In this document: positions 18,030 to 26,317 of the stretch, piece by piece
Layout of the letters: every line of letters begins with the position of its first letter
Position numbering within the stretch: position 1 is the first letter of the stretch
Assembly (NCBI RefSeq): GCF_040359615.1
Contig: NZ_CP132942.1
Span: 4,774,001 to 4,838,000 of the forward strand
Direction: 5' to 3'
Source: Tunturibacter psychrotolerans
GTDB taxonomy: Bacteria; Acidobacteriota; Terriglobia; Terriglobales; Acidobacteriaceae
DNA: 64,000 nucleotides
Notes under the pieces: model-generated
Told to the model about the DNA's origin: nothing
What the model saw: only the letters and a program-made list of their open reading frames with translations
The model's database searches: none
Position numbers and translations under genes: made by a program

Positions 18030-18056
18030 TGTCGAATTCCGGTCTCGCCGTTCGTC
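18030..18056 (+). promoter_or_regulatory. Candidate ECF42-type promoter
   Basis: TGTCGA (18030-18035) is followed after 17 bases by CGTC (18053-18056), about 57 bases upstream of the YCII gene at 18113. The pair mirrors the site at 16634-16659 on the other side of the sigma gene. Both sites are followed by a TATAG a few bases further on. Confidence 0.6.
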
Positions 18057-18112
18057 GTTATAGTGAAGGCCGGGCAGAAAACCCCGCCTGAAGGACCATT
18101 ACAGGAGAAGAC

Positions 18113-18466
18113 ATGCCGCAATATCTGGTTGCTATTCATCACCCCGACGGCTACGACGGGTCCACAGAGGACGAAGAGATGGTCCGGAATATCTATGCGC
18201 TCAACGACGAGATGGAGGCTGCCGGTGCCAGATTCTTCGCCGGCGGCCTGCAATCGGCGCCCCGCGCGAAATCACTGCGTAAACAGCCCGGCGGAGGGGT
18301 GGTCATCACCGATGGACCATACCTTGAGACCAAGGAACACATTGGTGGATTTTGGATACTCAACGCAGCCAACATGGACGAGGCCGTGGCATGGGGACGC
18401 AAAGCCGTCGTCGCGTGCCGCTCATCGGTCGAGGTGCGCGAGTTCCTCACAAGACCAACAAAATAG
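18113..18466 (+). CDS. YCII/DGPF-domain protein
   Basis: A second DGPF/YCII protein, 117 residues, divergently transcribed from the ECF42 gene. It has VITDGPYLETKEHIGGFW as the signature and a following LNAANMDEAVAWGRKAV helix. The opening MPQYLVAIHHPDGYDG carries a His-Pro-Asp segment instead of the YYEP of the other copy, so the two are not recent duplicates. The ribosome site is AGGAG. It is followed 29 bases later by a RibD-like reductase gene, probably co-transcribed. Confidence 0.9.
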   Translation: MPQYLVAIHHPDGYDGSTEDEEMVRNIYALNDEMEAAGARFFAGGLQSAPRAKSLRKQPGGGVVITDGPYLETKEHIGGFWILNAANMDEAVAWGRKAVVACRSSVEVREFLTRPTK

Positions 18467-18495
18467 AAACGCCAACCGAGGACACGGAGACGCAA

Positions 18496-19077
18496 ATGAG
18501 AAAACTCAGAATCATGGAACACATCTCGCTGGACGGCGTGATCCAGCACTCCGCCGATGACGATGGATTCCCCTACAGCGACTGGACCGCGCCCTATCGG
18601 ACTCCCGCTGGCCGGGACGCACTCCTCGCGGAGCATCCCGAGAGCTTCGATCTGCTGCTGGGCCGTCGCACCTACGATAACTGGTCGAGGTTCTGGCCAA
18701 AGGCGCCGAGCGGTCCCATGGCGGACCGCCTCAACGCGGCAAAAAAATATGTCGTTACCCACCATCCCGAAAGTCTTGCATGGGGTCCATTCGAGGGCGT
18801 TGAACCGAACGCCCTCGAGGGCATTCACCGCATTAAGTCGCAGGACGGCTCGGACGTTATCCTCTGGGGCAGCTCCACACTGACATCGACGCTGCTCGAA
18901 CATGGCCTTGCGGATGAAGTTCTGCTGATCGTCTATCCAGTCCTTCTCGGCACTGGCAAGCGCATCTTCGCGGACGGAACCCCGCCACGCTCATTCGAAC
19001 TCATCAGCATCAAAGCAATGCCGTCCGGCATCATCTTCAGTCTTTACAAAGTCGCCGGCCCTCTGAAGACCGGATAA
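18496..19077 (+). CDS. RibD/DHFR-like reductase
   Basis: A 193-residue dihydrofolate-reductase-fold protein. It begins MRKLRIMEHISLDGVIQHS, with LLLGRRTYDNWSRFW in the middle, and the cofactor block VILWGSSTLTSTLLEHGL near residue 120. LVYP-type strands and GTGKRIFADG follow. The start at 18496 has GGAG seven bases upstream and matches the normal family beginning. It is 29 bases after the YCII gene, so both are likely driven by the ECF42-type promoter. The substrate is unknown. Confidence 0.86.
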   Translation: MRKLRIMEHISLDGVIQHSADDDGFPYSDWTAPYRTPAGRDALLAEHPESFDLLLGRRTYDNWSRFWPKAPSGPMADRLNAAKKYVVTHHPESLAWGPFEGVEPNALEGIHRIKSQDGSDVILWGSSTLTSTLLEHGLADEVLLIVYPVLLGTGKRIFADGTPPRSFELISIKAMPSGIIFSLYKVAGPLKTG

Positions 19078-19158
19078 GCCCGTCAGTGTGTGCAGAATCT
19101 TGTTCACCACAGGATGGCTGTGATCGCGCTCGAATACTTCGCGAGTAGCCGGATCCGC

Positions 19159-19944
19159 TCACGAGGCTCGTGCGAGTTGGTCCATCTTCTCTATTTCCTT
19201 CAGCCGGCGGGCGGCCCGCGAACTCCAGTTAGGATCGTCTCCCTTGCGTCGAGTACCTACGATGTGGCTTGCAGCAGCGAAGACCTGCTTATCGCCGCCC
19301 CATTTGCTGATGATCTGATAATTACCGCCGTGTCCGGCCGCAGTCTGCAGCGGCCCCGCAGGCGCTACGGCACCGACAAGCTTCGCAGAACTCATGTAGT
19401 CATAGGGGCCCGCCGCTCCAGGAGCAAACCACGCTCGAAGCAGCCAATTCGAGACCTGAACGACGGTACCATCCTTGCAGGTCTTGCCGTATGTCTGAAC
19501 CTCCACGGCGTCGCACATCTCCAGCGCGTGCATCGTACCCTTGTTATCGTTGGCAAACTGGTTTGCACCCTCATCACCTGCTGTTTCGAGAATCTCGTGA
19601 GAGGCATCCACGCTCACGCCGGTCGGACCCAGGAGACTGCCGCAGGTTGTCACAGCGCAAAGGGCAAAGGGGACGCCCTTTTTATTGATGTCATGGTAAG
19701 CACTGGCGCCAGGCGCATCTGGAAGTGTTGATACAAAACCATACGCCCATTCACCAGGCTGAATCTTATCCGCGGTGCCCACGCGTATCGTGGCTTGCGC
19801 ACCCCACTCCGCGGCGAACTCCTGGTTGACCTGGGCTTGGACTGCCTCGGCAATCTGATTGAGCACGGCAGGCGAGAGCTTCGAGCCGTCCTGCGTGGCT
19901 GCACCTTTGGTTGAATCAATAAGAACCCATTTGAATGCGTTCAT
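19159..19944 (-). CDS. Hypothetical protein with HExxE motif
   Basis: A 261-residue protein without a signal peptide. It belongs to an uncharacterised group I recognise by the order AYHDINKKGVPFALC, then VDASHEILETAGDE, then ALEMCDAVEVQTYG. The His-Glu-x-x-Glu with a following Asp, and a later Glu-x-x-Asp, resemble a metal-binding protease-like site, but HExxH is absent and activity is unproven. The ATG at 19944 follows GGAAAGGAG. A TGTCGA element lies about 41 bases upstream (19985-19990, minus strand), with CGTT 17 bases on, so it might also belong to the ECF42 regulon. Confidence 0.6.
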   Translation of the reverse strand: MNAFKWVLIDSTKGAATQDGSKLSPAVLNQIAEAVQAQVNQEFAAEWGAQATIRVGTADKIQPGEWAYGFVSTLPDAPGASAYHDINKKGVPFALCAVTTCGSLLGPTGVSVDASHEILETAGDEGANQFANDNKGTMHALEMCDAVEVQTYGKTCKDGTVVQVSNWLLRAWFAPGAAGPYDYMSSAKLVGAVAPAGPLQTAAGHGGNYQIISKWGGDKQVFAAASHIVGTRRKGDDPNWSSRAARRLKEIEKMDQLARAS

Positions 19945-20180
19945 CGCTGCTCCTTTCCGAACAAACGTGTTTGTTGTGCAAGAATCGACAACCCATACAA
20001 AATCCTCGAAAGAATCGATACTCCAATTCACAGGCGTTTATGTCGTCGAATTGCTGAAGACTTTATCCGCGAAACCCTTCGTACGTCCTCGCTCGACAAG
20101 ATCGTGAGATCGAGGCACAGAACGTTTCAGTTATTCCACGCGCTCGGTAAAAAATCCCACCGGAAGAAGAGGTCCAAAAC

Positions 20181-20723
20181 TTAATCGAACAGGCTTTCCT
20201 CTTGAACGCCCGGATACCAAAGCCTTTCGCCCTCCACCCGCGCGAACTCCGTCATACCGTGTGGCCTCCGTGAACTCCCACCTGCCGTCGTCACGAAGAT
20301 GTCCTCCACCAGGCCGCCGCGAGCCAGCACCGCATCGCCAATCAACGACCGGTGACACCTCCAGGGCACAGCCTCCGCACACATCACCACCGTCCGATCT
20401 AGCTCCGGCAGCCCCATCAACCAATCGATCTCCGCAACAAACTCCGGCGTCTGCATGTAGTCCGCATACCCCCGAAAGCTTTCATTCCGCCACCCCGTAT
20501 TCACGCTATCCTTCCGTGCTGCCCTGCGCCCACCCAACCCCACTCGCCACACCCCACGAATCCCAATCCCCTCAAGCGAAGCAAACAACCTCTCCTGCCC
20601 AAACTGCGGATATCTCTTCGATCCCGGATAACGCCTCACATCCACCAATGTGTGGCACCCGTTCTCCCGCAGTGCCCGCAGAAACGTCTCCATCTCCAGC
20701 GTCGAGTGCCCAATCGTCATCAT
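20181..20723 (-). CDS. DUF488 family protein
   Basis: A 180-residue DUF488 protein. The family blocks MTIGHSTLEMETFLRAL, LVDVRRYPGSKRYPQF and VVMCAEAVPWRCHRSLIGD are all present. The conserved Cys and the WRCHR motif are suggestive of a nucleic-acid or redox function, but none is established. The ribosome site AAGGGG lies directly before two consecutive ATG codons, so the exact start (20723 or 20720) is uncertain. It follows lon on the same strand but is separated by a terminator and a dispersed repeat. Confidence 0.85.
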   Translation of the reverse strand: MMTIGHSTLEMETFLRALRENGCHTLVDVRRYPGSKRYPQFGQERLFASLEGIGIRGVWRVGLGGRRAARKDSVNTGWRNESFRGYADYMQTPEFVAEIDWLMGLPELDRTVVMCAEAVPWRCHRSLIGDAVLARGGLVEDIFVTTAGGSSRRPHGMTEFARVEGERLWYPGVQEESLFD

Positions 20724-20749
20724 CCCCTTCACCACCAGAAATAAAGTTC

Positions 20750-20905
20750 AAAAACGTGTCACATTTTTAGACGCCCAGAACATGACTGCCAAAACACCAC
20801 ATCAGCCACGCAAATCACCACATCCTCACCACAAAAACACCACACAAAAACACGCATTCCGCACAAAAACCCCCGCAAAAACGCCACTGCACCACAAAAC
20901 AAAAA
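20750..20905 (-). repeat. CAC/AAAA-rich dispersed repeat, copy 1
   Basis: The segment opens with CGTGTCACATTTTT, then has CCAAAACACCACATC, CCACGCAAA and CACCAC units. The same order of units occurs at 56770-56850, between hrcA and grpE, in the same orientation. On the minus strand it reads as a GTGGTG/TTTT-rich sequence placed downstream of lon. No open frame with a ribosome site is seen. Confidence 0.6.
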
Positions 20906-20921
20906 AAACTAGCACTAAAAC

Positions 20922-20962
20922 AAAAAAAGAGCGGTCCGGCAACAGCCGAACCGCCCACTTTT
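20922..20962 (-). terminator. lon terminator
   Basis: The stem GCGGTCCGGC (20931-20940) pairs with GCCGAACCGC (20945-20954) around a 4-base loop with one mismatch. It is flanked by an A-run on the left and a T-run on the right. On the minus strand it lies 14 bases after the lon stop and is followed by a run of T residues, a good intrinsic terminator. Confidence 0.85.
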
Positions 20963-20975
20963 TTCTCAATCCAAT

Positions 20976-23426
20976 TTACACGGAAGCGTGAATGACCTCT
21001 TCGCGAACCGCTTCATCCCGGACCTTTTCGACCTGCGTCTTCGGCAACGCGACCGCCAGTACATCCTCAATCCGAGTAGCGTAATGAAGGGTCACGCCCT
21101 CAATTTGATCCGGCGTTAAGTCCTCATCTACCTGCTGTTTGCAGTCCGTCGGCAGAATGACATCCCGCACGCCAGCTCGCTTCGCAGCAAGGAACTTCTC
21201 CTTGATTCCACCAACCGGCAGCACATTGCCGCTCAGCGTAATCTCGCCCGTCATCGCCGTCAGCGGATGCACCGGAGTGTCCGTCAACAAGCTCACCAGC
21301 GCAGTCGCCATCGTCACGCCAGCCGAAGGACCATCCTTCGGAATCGCCCCGGCAGGCACGTGAATGTGCAGGTCCGTATCCTTCGTGAAGTCCTCATCGA
21401 GCCCTAACGACGCGGCATTCGATCGCACCCAGGTCAACGCGGCCTGCATACTCTCCTTCATCACATCACCAATCTGACCAGTGATTGTGAAGCCGCCCTT
21501 GCCCTTCATCCGATTCGCTTCGATAAACAACACATCGCCGCCCGCCGGTGTCCACGCCAGTCCAACCGCAACGCCGGCCCGCTTGGTCCGCTCCGCAATC
21601 TCCGTATCCACGCGAACTTTAATGCCTCCAAGAAACTCGTGAACGACCTCCGGAGTAATCACAACCTTCTCCGTCGCGCCCTCCGCGATCTTGCGCGCGA
21701 CCTTGCGGCACACTGTCCCAATCTGCTGTTCGAGCTTACGAACACCAGCCTCACGCGTGTAGTGCCGCGCGATCAGATGCACGCTGTCCTTGGGAAACTC
21801 GATCTGCTCTTCCGTAATGCCGTTCTCTTTAATCTGCCGGGGAATAAGGTACTTGATGGCGATATTCACCTTCTCCTCTTCCGTATAACCGGTCAGCTCA
21901 ATGATCTCCATGCGGTCCAGCAGCGGCCCGGGAATCGTATCCAATTGGTTCGCCGTGCAGATAAAGAGCACCTTGCTCAAGTCGAATGGCTGATCGAGAT
22001 AGTTATCTCGGAACGTATTGTTCTGCTCCGGATCCAGCGTCTCAAGCAACGCACTCGCAGGATCTCCCCTGAAGTCTCGGCCGAGCTTATCGATCTCATC
22101 CAGCATGAACACCGGGTCCTTTACCTCAACCCGCTTCAGGTGCTGAATAATCTGCCCTGGCAGTGCACCGATGTACGTTCTCCGGTGTCCGCGAATCTCC
22201 GCCTCATCATGCATACCGCCCAGCGAAATACGCGAGAACTTACGGTCCAGCGCCTTCGCAATAGACCGCCCCAACGAGGTCTTACCCACGCCTGGAGGCC
22301 CAACGAAGCACAGAATCGGCCCTTTCATATCCGGCTTCAAACGCCGCACAGAAAGGTAGTCAAGGATGCGATCCTTAACTTTCTTCAAGCCGTAATGATC
22401 CTCATCGAGGATCGCCTTCGCCTTCAGAATGTCCACCTCGCCTGAAGAGGTCTTCGACCACGGCAGCACGGCCAGCCACTCCACATAGTTCCGCGTCAAC
22501 GAGTAGTCCGCGGCAGCAGGATTCATCCGGCTCAGACGCCCAAGCTCTTTCAGAGCGTCCTTCTTCACTTCCTCCGGCATCCCCGCCGTCTCGATCTTTT
22601 CCTTCAGATCAGCGATGTCTTTCTGCGTGTCATCTACATCGCCCAGTTCCTTCTGAATCGCCTTCAACTGCTCGCGCAGATAATAGTCCCTCTGCGACGA
22701 CTGCACCGAATCCTGAACCTCGGTCTGGATCTTGTTGCGCAGCTGCTGCACCTCCAGCTCTTTCGCGAGGTGCTTATTAATGCGCTCCAGACGAGCCGAT
22801 ACATCGGGTGTCTCCAGCAGTTCCTGCTTGTCAGTCGTAGTCAAAAACGGCAACGACGAAGCAATAAAGTCGGCCAGCCGGCCAGGCTCATCGATGTTGA
22901 TCGCAATCGTTTGCAGATCGTCGCTCAAAGTTGGCGATGAAGTCACAATCTGCTGAAACTGGCTCACCACATTCCGTTGCAGAGCTTCCGCCTCGGGTGT
23001 TTGCTGTGGCTCGACATCAGGAATCGATTCATACTCCGCGGTCATAAACGGCGTCAGCTGCACAAATTCGCCAAGATGAACCCGCTCGTTGCCCTCGGTG
23101 AACACAAACAGGCTCTGGTTCGGCATCTTGACGACCTTATGAACCGTCGCCCGTGTACCAGTAGCGAACAGATCTGCGGCGACCGGAGCATCCTGCCGCG
23201 CATCCCGCTGCGCCACCACCAAAATGGTCTTCTCCTCGCCCAGCGACTGAATCAGCTGGATCGAGCTATCGCGTCCTACCGTCAGAGGCAGGACTGCATG
23301 GGGAAATAAAACCGTATCCCGTACTGGCAACACTGGAACAGGGCGTTTTCCGACCGCTTCGGCACCCGCTCCTTCACCGCTTTTCGTCGCCGTAGGTTGA
23401 ATCACACTTACAAAGTCGCTTGGCAT
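20976..23426 (-). CDS. lon: ATP-dependent protease Lon
   Basis: A hexameric cytoplasmic AAA+ serine protease that degrades misfolded and regulatory proteins. The 816-residue protein has the N-terminal substrate domain ([17 protein letters not shown]), a coiled-coil linker ([16 protein letters not shown]), the AAA module with Walker [14 protein letters not shown] and Walker [11 protein letters not shown], and the C-terminal protease domain with the Ser in [14 protein letters not shown] and the catalytic Lys in [15 protein letters not shown]. The ATG at 23426 has AGAGGT upstream; a longer in-frame start would add 32 atypical residues. It has its own terminator. Confidence 0.97.
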   Translation of the reverse strand: MPSDFVSVIQPTATKSGEGAGAEAVGKRPVPVLPVRDTVLFPHAVLPLTVGRDSSIQLIQSLGEEKTILVVAQRDARQDAPVAADLFATGTRATVHKVVKMPNQSLFVFTEGNERVHLGEFVQLTPFMTAEYESIPDVEPQQTPEAEALQRNVVSQFQQIVTSSPTLSDDLQTIAINIDEPGRLADFIASSLPFLTTTDKQELLETPDVSARLERINKHLAKELEVQQLRNKIQTEVQDSVQSSQRDYYLREQLKAIQKELGDVDDTQKDIADLKEKIETAGMPEEVKKDALKELGRLSRMNPAAADYSLTRNYVEWLAVLPWSKTSSGEVDILKAKAILDEDHYGLKKVKDRILDYLSVRRLKPDMKGPILCFVGPPGVGKTSLGRSIAKALDRKFSRISLGGMHDEAEIRGHRRTYIGALPGQIIQHLKRVEVKDPVFMLDEIDKLGRDFRGDPASALLETLDPEQNNTFRDNYLDQPFDLSKVLFICTANQLDTIPGPLLDRMEIIELTGYTEEEKVNIAIKYLIPRQIKENGITEEQIEFPKDSVHLIARHYTREAGVRKLEQQIGTVCRKVARKIAEGATEKVVITPEVVHEFLGGIKVRVDTEIAERTKRAGVAVGLAWTPAGGDVLFIEANRMKGKGGFTITGQIGDVMKESMQAALTWVRSNAASLGLDEDFTKDTDLHIHVPAGAIPKDGPSAGVTMATALVSLLTDTPVHPLTAMTGEITLSGNVLPVGGIKEKFLAAKRAGVRDVILPTDCKQQVDEDLTPDQIEGVTLHYATRIEDVLAVALPKTQVEKVRDEAVREEVIHASV

Positions 23427-23800
23427 TGAGTGTACCTCTATCAGATTATCCACTATTCGATGCAGCAGGTCTTCATCTGGTCGCAAACTCTGGCCCTCAC
23501 TCCGGAGATCGTGTCTCGTCACATTCCGTCATCGGCCATAACCCCATTCCCATCTGTGGTTAACTGGATTTAGAAAGACTTCTCCGGCCTCATCCCCAAA
23601 TAAAACAAAAGGGCCTATCCGAGTCCTGCCAAATATCGGCCTCACCCGGGAGCACCGCGAGCTGAAATAGGAGACCGTCGCCGTACATCGTCCCCCGGCA
23701 ACTCACGGTAATGGGGATGCTACGCCTCCACCTTCCGGCGCGCCACTGTCGGCCAAAGCCCAAAGATTCACCAAGTCTGACCAGTCGGCTCCCGCCCCTT
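23427..23800. other. Intergenic region between lon and pheA
   Basis: This 374-base gap holds the lon promoter region on its left side, the end of the pheA transcript on its right and, between them, the candidate structured RNA described separately. No open frame with a ribosome site is convincing. Confidence 0.6.
23611..23761. ncRNA. Candidate structured RNA, strand unknown
   Basis: About 150 bases that can close on themselves. GGGC (23611-23614) pairs with GCCC (23758-23761) and CCGA (23619-23622) with TCGG (23749-23752). Internally CCGT-c-GCCG faces CGGC-aactc-ACGG, and CGCC faces GGCG around 23722-23739. It looks more structured than ordinary intergenic DNA. On the minus strand it ends in GGCCC followed by a T-rich run. 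I could not match it to 6S RNA, SRP RNA or a riboswitch. Confidence 0.25.
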
Positions 23801-24631
23801 CTAGGCCGCCCGGTACCGTCCGAGTACCTTCACCATTCGGGAATGTTCGCGCAACGCACCCAAAGCGGCTTCGGCCTCCGCCATCGAATCAAACCTCACA
23901 TCGACATAGAAAACGTACTCCCAAGGGCTCCCCGGCACCGGCCTGGATTCAATCTTCGTCAGGTCCACCCCGGCCTCCGCCAGTCGCTGCAGAGCAGCCA
24001 CCAGGGTTCCAGGACGATTCTCAATGGCGAACGCCAAACTCATCTTGTTCTTGCGTGCCACGTCCGCCTCGGCCAAAGTCGTTCCGTCGGCCCGCACCAG
24101 GTAAAACCTCGTGTAGTTCTCTGCGTGATCCTCGACGCCGGCTACGACCACCTCAGCACCGTACTCCGTGGCCGCAAGCATCGGAGCGATTCCCGCCACA
24201 TCACGCAGACCCGCCTCCATAACGTGCTTCACACTTCCCGCAGTGTCATAAAAGGGAATCACCTCCAACTCAGGATGCGAGGCCAGAAATCTCCGGCATT
24301 GTGACAACGCCACTGGATGGGACATCACTCTCCTCACCTCTTTAAACTTCACGCCAGGCATTGCGATCACGTTGTGACGAATCCGCAGTAAGCTCTCTCT
24401 TACAATCTGCACCGGCGAATCCAGTAGCAGATCGTAGTGTTCGGCAACCGACCCATGCAAACTGTTCTCGATCGGCAGCACCGCCGCATCGACCTCCCCT
24501 GCGACTACCTTCCCCAGCACCTGTAGCGATAGGGTGCATGCGATGATCTCTAAATCCGCTGGGTTGCCCAGCATCTCGACGGTCGCCATGTGGCTATTCG
24601 AGCCCAGCTCCCCCTGAATCGCCACCTTCAA
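23801..24631 (-). CDS. pheA: Prephenate dehydratase
   Basis: Converts prephenate to phenylpyruvate, the committed step of phenylalanine synthesis. It is a monofunctional enzyme with no chorismate mutase domain. The catalytic domain runs from KVAIQGELGSNSHMA through PIENSLHGSVAEHYDLL to ENYTRFYLV. From about residue 195 an ACT regulatory domain follows (MSLAFAIENRPGTLVAALQ and KIESRPVPGSPWEYVFYVD), the site of Phe feedback inhibition in this family. The TTG at 24631 gives the usual MKVAIQG start with GAGG upstream; a GTG three codons earlier is an alternative. No attenuator is seen before it. Confidence 0.94.
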   Translation of the reverse strand: MKVAIQGELGSNSHMATVEMLGNPADLEIIACTLSLQVLGKVVAGEVDAAVLPIENSLHGSVAEHYDLLLDSPVQIVRESLLRIRHNVIAMPGVKFKEVRRVMSHPVALSQCRRFLASHPELEVIPFYDTAGSVKHVMEAGLRDVAGIAPMLAATEYGAEVVVAGVEDHAENYTRFYLVRADGTTLAEADVARKNKMSLAFAIENRPGTLVAALQRLAEAGVDLTKIESRPVPGSPWEYVFYVDVRFDSMAEAEAALGALREHSRMVKVLGRYRAA

Positions 24632-24792
24632 TCCAACCACCTCGCGTATCCGTATCTGCTCGATCCATATTTTATTCCCTTTGGCAACCCCCTCGACGAA
24701 CCCGGCAACTTACCACAAGAAGGATCTGAAATTTGTGAATGCCATCACAGGCGAACCGGAGAATATAGCCGGCAATCGTCTAGGAGAACGAA

Positions 24793-24942
24793 ATGCTTTG
24801 GACTATCACGATTATTCTTTTTATTCTCTGGGTCGTTGGGCTCGTAAGCAGCTACACGCTGGGTGGATGGATTCACATCCTTCTGGTCCTTGCCATCATC
24901 GTTCTCATCTTCAACTTGATGTCGGGTAGACGAGCCATTTAA
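24793..24942 (+). CDS. Small membrane protein, lmo0937-like
   Basis: A 49-residue hydrophobic protein with two transmembrane helices, beginning MLWTITIILFILWVVG and continuing GGWIHILLVLAIIVLIFN. The size, helix spacing and central Tyr-x-x-Gly-Gly-x-x-His match the small lmo0937-type membrane proteins seen next to stress genes. The ribosome site is TAGGAGA. It lies 57 bases upstream of a CsbD gene, and both are likely induced together under envelope or osmotic stress. No molecular function is known. Confidence 0.75.
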   Translation: MLWTITIILFILWVVGLVSSYTLGGWIHILLVLAIIVLIFNLMSGRRAI

Positions 24943-24999
24943 CCAACAAGACAGCTAATACGCAGCCCTCCCACTCACCACAGACTTAAGGAGTAACCC

Positions 25000-25335
25000 A
25001 TGAACACAGAAAAGGTAGAAGGTAAATTCGACCAGGTAGCAGGGAAGATCAAGCAGAGCGTAGGCGAAGCAGTAGGTAATCAAAAACTCGCCAACTCCGG
25101 CGTAGCGGATCAGGTGAAAGGTGCCGCCAAGGAAACGTGGGGCACTGCCAAAGATGCTGCTGCGGTAGCAAACGATAAGGCCCACGCTCGCACTGACGCT
25201 AGGACCGAAGACTACAAGGAACGCGCTGAGGATGCCGCTCACAATACACGCGAAAAAATAGCGGCGACGGCGCAACACGTCAAAGATAGCGTCAACGAAA
25301 AATTAGACAACTTCAAACGCGAGCATCGCAGCTAA
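25000..25335 (+). CDS. CsbD-family stress protein
   Basis: A 111-residue hydrophilic helical protein. The CsbD domain is at the N-terminus: NTEKVEGKFDQVAGKIKQSVGEAVGN. The rest is Ala/Lys/Asp-rich with several repeats of the KxxA type, like late-embryogenesis-type and apolipoprotein-like stress proteins. Members are induced by general stress in other bacteria, with unknown molecular role. It has a strong ribosome site (AAGGAG) and ends at a terminator. Confidence 0.88.
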   Translation: MNTEKVEGKFDQVAGKIKQSVGEAVGNQKLANSGVADQVKGAAKETWGTAKDAAAVANDKAHARTDARTEDYKERAEDAAHNTREKIAATAQHVKDSVNEKLDNFKREHRS

Positions 25336-25356
25336 GCGAAGTCGAATGCTCTCCCC

Positions 25357-25384
25357 AAAAGGCCCGCGTCCAGCGGGCCTTTCT
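25357..25384. terminator. Bidirectional intrinsic terminator
   Basis: GGCCCGC (25361-25367) pairs with GCGGGCC (25373-25379) around GTCCA, flanked by AAAA on the left and TTTCT on the right. It serves the csbD-like gene and the convergent ubiA-like gene, whose stop codon at 25383 lies at its edge. Confidence 0.88.
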
Positions 25385-26249
25385 ATTTGCGCGCTAAGAC
25401 ATCTGCCGCGACGAACACGAAGAACACTACCGAAATCACGCCGTTCAGCGTAAAGAAAGCCGCATTCATTCGCCGCAAGTCCTTCGGCGAAATAATCGAG
25501 TGCTCATACAACAGCAGGCCCGCAACAAGCGCAACTCCCAACATTGTGATCCGTCCCAATCCGAACAATTCCATCAGCCAGCAGAGCATCAGCAGCATCC
25601 CCACGTGCATCAAGCGCGCAATCCAGAACGCGGCCGTAATACCAAACGCCTGAGGGACGCTGTTCAATCCAACGCTACGATCATGCTCGAAATCCTGACA
25701 TGCATAGAGCACATCAAATCCGCCAACCCACAGCAACACCGCAGCCGTCAGCACGATGATCCTTATGTCCAGCGATCCCCTAACTGCGATCCATGCCGCT
25801 GACGGCGCGATTCCCAACGCCAACCCCAACACAAGGTGCGACCACCGCGTCACACGCTTCATGTAGCTGTAGGCCAGCACCACCAGCAACGCAACAGGAG
25901 CAAGCTCCAGCGTCAACCGATTGAGCATCGCAGCGCCCAACAAAAAAAGCGCAATCGACACCACTACAAATCCCGCAACGAACCCATTGCTCAATGTGCC
26001 CGCAGGCAAAGCCCTCATCGCTGTACGCGGGTTAGCCGCATCCAGCTGCGCGTCCGCCAGTCGATTGAACGCCATCGCCGCAGACCGGGCAGCCACCATG
26101 CAGACAATAATCCAGCCCAGGACTCGCAGTGTCGGCCAGCCACCCGCCGCCAGCATTGCTCCTGTCAGCGCAAACGGCAGCGCAAACACCGAATGCTCCC
26201 ACTTGATCATCTCAAGCGTTACAACCGTACTCTTCCACAACGATGCCAT
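25383..26249 (-). CDS. UbiA-family polyprenyltransferase
   Basis: An integral membrane prenyltransferase of 288 residues that would attach a polyprenyl chain to an aromatic quinone precursor. The two Asp-rich motifs are present: NRLADAQLDAANPRTAMR near residue 65 and YACQDFEHDRSVGLNS near residue 185. They bind the Mg-diphosphate of the prenyl donor. Eight to nine membrane helices are visible. The NPRTAMR version is common to the 4-hydroxybenzoate and futalosine-pathway (MqnP) enzymes; in this phylum a menaquinone role is likely but inferred. The N-terminus is uncertain; the ATG at 26249 directly follows GGAGAG. Confidence 0.88.
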   Translation of the reverse strand: MASLWKSTVVTLEMIKWEHSVFALPFALTGAMLAAGGWPTLRVLGWIIVCMVAARSAAMAFNRLADAQLDAANPRTAMRALPAGTLSNGFVAGFVVVSIALFLLGAAMLNRLTLELAPVALLVVLAYSYMKRVTRWSHLVLGLALGIAPSAAWIAVRGSLDIRIIVLTAAVLLWVGGFDVLYACQDFEHDRSVGLNSVPQAFGITAAFWIARLMHVGMLLMLCWLMELFGLGRITMLGVALVAGLLLYEHSIISPKDLRRMNAAFFTLNGVISVVFFVFVAADVLARK

Positions 26250-26317
26250 CTCTCCATCGTAAAAGAGACAGGCCACGCCGACCTAATCGACGTGGCCCCG
26301 AAACGTCCAAAACCGAT

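Noticed and set aside
20800-20900. CRISPR-like appearance of the CAC/AAAA repeats
   Set aside because: The units vary in length and sequence and are not separated by unique spacers; no cas genes are present.
23611-23761. 6S RNA or SRP RNA
   Set aside because: A short similarity to the GAGCCGATATTT part of E. coli 6S was seen on the minus strand, but at the wrong position and without the central bubble; the SRP tetraloop and GGAA signature are absent.
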